DNA of 64,000 nt. It comes from Parvibaculum indicum. Lineage in GTDB: Bacteria; Pseudomonadota; Alphaproteobacteria; Parvibaculales; Parvibaculaceae. Below the pieces are notes generated by a model. The model was not told where the DNA came from, searched no databases, and worked only from the letters and a program-made list of their open reading frames with translations. Position 1 is the first letter of the stretch. Each line of letters begins with the position of its first letter. Where the stretch lies: assembly GCF_011762095.1 (NCBI RefSeq), contig NZ_JAASQO010000005.1:176675-240674 (forward strand). Direction: 5' to 3'. Shown here one piece after another: positions 60,869 to 64,000 of this stretch. Made by a program: the position numbers and the translations under genes.

Positions 60869-61420
60869 ATGAAATATACTCCAACCTCGATTCAGGGCGC
60901 TTTCGTAGTGGACCTGGAACCCCGGGGAGATGATCGTGGATTCTTCGCCCGGTTATTTGACGCAGATGAGTTCGCTGATCACGGCATGGACCGGGTCTAT
61001 CCTCAAATCAATACCTCTATGAGTGTCCATGCGGGAACGTTGCGAGGGTTGCACTATCAGGTGGCCCCAAAGGGTGAAGCCAAGCTCGTAAAGTGTTTAA
61101 GCGGAGCGATCTTTGATGTTGTCGTCGACATGCGAGAGACCTCTCCTACTTTTCAGAAATGGTTTGGCCTTGAGCTGTCGTCAGAAAATCGCTCCATGCT
61201 GTACGTGCCGAAAGGATGCGCGCATGGTTTTATGACTTTGGAGGACCATACGGAGGTGATGTACCCTGTCTCAGCCCCCTATGCCGGAGATCATGAGCGG
61301 GTGCTGCGTTGGGATGATCCAACAATAGGAATAGAGTGGCCGCGCAAGCCAACTGTTCTCTCCGACAAGGATAGAGCCGCTCCCACCTTTGAACCTTCAC
61401 TCCATCTTTCCGGGTACTGA
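60869..61420 (+). CDS. Second RfbC-like sugar 3,5-epimerase
   Basis: This 183-residue cupin-fold protein resembles RmlC but is only distantly similar to the copy at 50602. DDRGFFARLFDADEFADHG, NTSMSVHAGTLRGLHYQVAPKGEAKL with the catalytic His, DVVVDMRETSPTFQKWFG, YVPKGCAHGFMTLEDHTEVMYPVSAPYA and VLRWDDPTIGIEWP are present. The VMYPVSAPYA segment differs from the YKVTDFYS of the first copy around the catalytic tyrosine. Position in the CDP/UDP-sugar part of the locus suggests a non-dTDP substrate. It follows ugd after a 112-base AT-rich gap. Confidence 0.82.
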   Translation: MKYTPTSIQGAFVVDLEPRGDDRGFFARLFDADEFADHGMDRVYPQINTSMSVHAGTLRGLHYQVAPKGEAKLVKCLSGAIFDVVVDMRETSPTFQKWFGLELSSENRSMLYVPKGCAHGFMTLEDHTEVMYPVSAPYAGDHERVLRWDDPTIGIEWPRKPTVLSDKDRAAPTFEPSLHLSGY

Positions 61421-61425
61421 AAATT

Positions 61426-62355
61426 ATGAAGGTTTTGTTGACTGGAGCGAGTTCGTTTACGGGATTCTGGTTTGCACGCCAATTGGTGGCCTCTGGTCAT
61501 GAAGTCGTCGCGTGTTTTCGTGGATCTCAAGATTCCTATGAAGGGGGCCGCCGACTTCGTGTCGAGGAACTGCACGGTGTAGTTAGACCAGTGTGGGAAG
61601 TGGAGGTGGGAGATTCTGCCTTTCTATCAATAGTCCAGTCAGAGCAATTTGATCTCTTTTGCCACCACGCCGCGGAGATGACCGACTACAGAAGCTGGGA
61701 TTTCGACATTCTTGATGCAACCGCCAAGAATACGCGCTCAAAACGAGCGATACTACAAGCGCTGCATGAGCGAGGGTGCCAACGCATCGTCATGACGGGT
61801 AGTGTTTTCGAGCCATTTGAAGGTGTAGGAGATGCTGACCAGCGCTCGTTCAATCCTTATGGTCTGTCGAAACACATTTCCTATGAAATTTTCCGAATGG
61901 AAGCCGAACGGATCGGCATGAAGATTGATAAGTTTGTAATACCAAATCCGTTTGGTCCGTTCGAAGAACCCAGGTTCACTTCATATCTTGCTAAAGAATG
62001 GCAGGCTGGGCGTACACCGGGTTGCAGGACTCCTGCCTATGTCCGTGACAACATTCCTGTGGATCTATTAGCGCATGCTTATCGCGCTTTCTGCGAAAAA
62101 CCTCTGGCTTTCTGTGGCAACTCTCGCGCGACGCCGTCAGGATATGTGGAAAGCCAGGGTGATTTTTCCCTGCGCGTGGCGCGTGAATATGGCAATCGGG
62201 CGGGGCGGACTGTTGAGGTATCACTGGCTGATCAGGAAGACTTCTCAGAGCCCCTTATTCGGATCAATAGCCGATCGGCATTAGAAGAATTTCCCGAATG
62301 GGACGAGGAGAATTTCTGGAATTCTACCTTTGAATACTGGTGTAAATTTTCTTGA
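61426..62355 (+). CDS. Extended SDR, NAD(P)-dependent epimerase/dehydratase/reductase
   Basis: This 309-residue Rossmann-fold protein starts MKVLLTGASSFTGFWFARQL and has FDLFCHHAAEMTDYRSWDFD, MTGSVFEPFEG and NPYGLSKHISYEIFR with a YxxxK pair. PNPFGPFEEPRFTSYL and VRDNIPVDLLAHAYR follow. It is a nucleotide-sugar SDR, but I cannot tell epimerase, dehydratase or reductase. Placed five bases after the RfbC-like gene, a 4-keto reductase completing a deoxysugar is plausible. Composition is AT-rich like the rest of this block. Confidence 0.72.
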   Translation: MKVLLTGASSFTGFWFARQLVASGHEVVACFRGSQDSYEGGRRLRVEELHGVVRPVWEVEVGDSAFLSIVQSEQFDLFCHHAAEMTDYRSWDFDILDATAKNTRSKRAILQALHERGCQRIVMTGSVFEPFEGVGDADQRSFNPYGLSKHISYEIFRMEAERIGMKIDKFVIPNPFGPFEEPRFTSYLAKEWQAGRTPGCRTPAYVRDNIPVDLLAHAYRAFCEKPLAFCGNSRATPSGYVESQGDFSLRVAREYGNRAGRTVEVSLADQEDFSEPLIRINSRSALEEFPEWDEENFWNSTFEYWCKFS

Positions 62356-62449
62356 TCCCTCTAAAAAGGCCCTATTCTAGATATCCTCTATCGTCGAACG
62401 GAGACTTTCAAGCAGAAGGCCGGCAGCTTGATCCATCGAACGTCTGAGC

Positions 62450-63736
62450 GTGGTTCTGAAGATGGCATATTTGCTTCTGCCTTTTGAAATCTCAGAGGCC
62501 GTGGGGGAGAACGGCACTGGCCTACTTCCTCTAACTCAATTGCGTTGTAGTTTCGCTCGAGGCGGAGTACGCCATTTTTACATTCCCAAATGTCACAATG
62601 TTCCTTACCTCCTACATCTTTACTCTGGAACGGAAGTCAGGATTTTAATTGATGACAGTAAATCACTAGAAAATCATCCCCTCCGCCTTGCCGATCTCCG
62701 CCATCTCATCTGGCGGCGGAAGAGCGATTACAAGGCTCGGCTGGAGGTGCCGGGGCTGTTCTCCATCACACCGCTGTTGGCGGCCGGTGGCAGGCAGGGA
62801 CGGGAACTGAAGAAGAGCCTCAGTATTCTGAGGAAATTCGGATTTGCCGTCTCGTCGGAGAATTTTCAGTGCACGCCGGGGCTCTTCGAGGCCTGGCCGC
62901 CCGCGGGCGCGGCGCTTCCCGTTCACGGCCCCGTGTCAGGGCGAGTGGAGGGACTGCCGTCCTTCGCTGTCGTGCTGCATCTCCATTATCGTGATCTCTG
63001 GCCGGAATTTGCCTGGTGCCTCGGACGTTTGCCGTTTCCGTTCCAGCTCATCGTCACCACGAATGAAGAGGATCCGGCTTTCGAGCGCGATGTGCGGCAA
63101 GTATTTCCGGCGGCGGAAATCCATGTCATGGAGAACAGGGGGCGGGATGTCGGCCCCTTCATGGAGTTGTTGCGGCAGGGGCGTCTCGATCGTTTCGATG
63201 CGGTCTGCAAACTTCACGGCAAACGCTCAGCGGTGAGCGGCCCGCGCGCGCTGCTGGGTCATATCTGGCGCCGGGCCAATCTGATCGATCTTGTCGGATC
63301 GGAAGAACAGGTGGCGCATATCCTGCGCCGCTTTGCATATGATCCCGGCATCGGCATGATCGGCTCTCCCCGCTTTCATTTTCCCAACGCTCATTTCCGC
63401 GAAGACGGCGTATGGGGCGAGAACCGCGATGCTGTTTTCGAGCTGATCCGTAGTCTGGGGGGCGAGCCGTCCGGGCAGCGTCCGGAATATTATGCGGGGA
63501 CGATGTTCTGGGCCGCGCGAAAACCGCTTGAGGCGCTTCGCAAGCTCGATCTCTCCATCGCCGATTTCGAGCCGGAAAACGGTGCGATCGACGGCACGCT
63601 TGGCCATGCCATGGAGCGCCTCTTCGGCATGCTGCCGGCCATGCTGGGGCAGAAGCTGGAAGATGCGCCTGTCATCTACGATCCGCCGGATCTGTTCCCG
63701 CCTAATCCTGCGGGTTCTCCTTCCACAGTGCGGTGA
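62450..63736 (+). CDS. Single-domain RgpF (rhamnan synthesis F) protein
   Basis: This 428-residue protein has a C-terminal RgpF domain (about residues 168-412): FAVVLHLHYRDLWPEFAWCLGRLPFPFQLIVTT, IHVMENRGRDVGPFMELL, FDAVCKLHGKRS, AGTMFWAARKPL and DFEPENGAIDGTLGHAMERLF are classic. The first 80 residues (MVLKMAYLLLPFEISEAVGE...) are unlike the family and lie in AT-rich DNA, while the rest is strongly GC-rich. The gene therefore looks chimeric across a boundary near 62690. The start may be GTG 62450 or ATG 62462, and neither has a clear ribosome site. Confidence 0.8.
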   Translation: MVLKMAYLLLPFEISEAVGENGTGLLPLTQLRCSFARGGVRHFYIPKCHNVPYLLHLYSGTEVRILIDDSKSLENHPLRLADLRHLIWRRKSDYKARLEVPGLFSITPLLAAGGRQGRELKKSLSILRKFGFAVSSENFQCTPGLFEAWPPAGAALPVHGPVSGRVEGLPSFAVVLHLHYRDLWPEFAWCLGRLPFPFQLIVTTNEEDPAFERDVRQVFPAAEIHVMENRGRDVGPFMELLRQGRLDRFDAVCKLHGKRSAVSGPRALLGHIWRRANLIDLVGSEEQVAHILRRFAYDPGIGMIGSPRFHFPNAHFREDGVWGENRDAVFELIRSLGGEPSGQRPEYYAGTMFWAARKPLEALRKLDLSIADFEPENGAIDGTLGHAMERLFGMLPAMLGQKLEDAPVIYDPPDLFPPNPAGSPSTVR

Positions 63737-64000
63737 AGTGCCGCGCGGGATATTCTGCACTTTCTAACCCATCAATTGTCAGCGGCAAGGCTACCGCATG
63801 GGCATCGCGATCGGTGTTTTGCTCGTTAGCATCGACATTTGGGCATAGACGAGTGAGACGTTGTCGTAGGCGCGGCTGAGCCACCGACATGATGGTGCGG
63901 ATGGCTCGTAAGCGGTGTTGTAGCCCCACCTTTCGCATTTTGAGGTGATGATTGATTTTGCTTCCCGTTGATTGGCGGGAAGGAGTTTCTCCATGGAGGC
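63737..64000. other. Right-end stretch without a recognised gene
   Basis: These 264 bases hold only short open frames. The best, on the reverse strand (63791-63994, 67 codons, MEKLLPANQREAKSIITSKC...), could be the tail of a gene or an insertion-sequence transposase crossing the window edge, but I recognise no motif. Composition is lower in GC than the preceding coding part. A remnant of a mobile element at the cassette border is possible but unproven. Confidence 0.35.

Noticed and set aside
63702..63994. Transposase remnant at the right edge
   Set aside because: Short reverse-strand frames exist, but I could match none to a transposase motif, and no terminal inverted repeat is visible inside the window. 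It is kept only as an unassigned stretch.

Overview
The window is a gene-dense, high-GC chromosomal segment from an alphaproteobacterium, most likely of the Hyphomicrobiales/Parvibaculum type. This rests on gene content: PhaR next to phaAB, CpdR, DUF2125, DUF882 and TIGR02302/DUF4175 proteins, the metX-metW pair, an ftsE-ftsX-DUF218-plsC run, a B12-dependent ribonucleotide reductase, and the short palindromic intergenic repeats typical of the class. The genus is inference. I found no rRNA, tRNA, CRISPR array or complete insertion sequence.

0-9 kb holds a partial DUF2817 peptidase-like gene, a pabB-pabA-pabC folate operon, an alpha/beta hydrolase, a two-gene acyl-CoA cassette (2,4-dienoyl-CoA-reductase-like SDR plus a crotonase-fold protein, both with altered active sites) and a HTH protein coupled to a gamma-glutamyltransferase. 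9-14.5 kb holds a degenerate-GGDEF/EAL protein and the polyhydroxybutyrate genes phaR, phaA and phaB with a probable PhaR operator. 14.7-21 kb holds two cell-wall or polysaccharide enzymes and an iron-uptake set (TonB siderophore receptor, PiuC/YbiX hydroxylase, PepSY protein) with Fur-like sites. 21-30 kb holds gloB, metXW, an aromatic amino-acid operon (chorismate mutase, hisC, tyrC), DUF2125 and ChaC-type genes. 30-35.8 kb holds a YcaQ-type DNA glycosylase, a VOC protein, a HigBA-like toxin-antitoxin pair and nrdJ carrying a LAGLIDADG intein at its catalytic cysteine. 35.8-47.5 kb is core: plsC, DUF218, ftsXE, a zinc-ribbon protein, hpt, cpdR, TIGR02302, lysA, lptM-like, argH and a TlpA-type thioredoxin.

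47.5-63.7 kb is a surface-glycan locus. It begins with a glycosyltransferase fused to an MsbA-like ABC exporter. It then runs through rfbC, rfbB, rfbA (no rfbD), a MycE-like methyltransferase with a coiled coil, a 912-residue protein with two RgpF domains, a glucose-1-phosphate cytidylyltransferase, a UXS-like SDR, UDP-glucose dehydrogenase, a second rfbC-like epimerase, another SDR and a single-domain RgpF protein. From about 52.5 to 62.7 kb base composition is clearly AT-richer than the rest (down to 30% GC in one hand-counted 60-base line), and it jumps back inside the last gene. The block therefore looks like a transferred glycan cassette. It could supply dTDP-, CDP- and UDP-linked sugars, assemble a rhamnan-like or methylated polymer, and export it through the ABC half of the fusion protein.

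The most unusual items are the GT-ABC fusion, the double RgpF protein and the repeat motif it shares with the adjacent methyltransferase, the unassigned CDP-sugar route, the intein at the radical cysteine of NrdJ beside a toxin-antitoxin pair, and the acyl-CoA cassette with non-canonical active sites.
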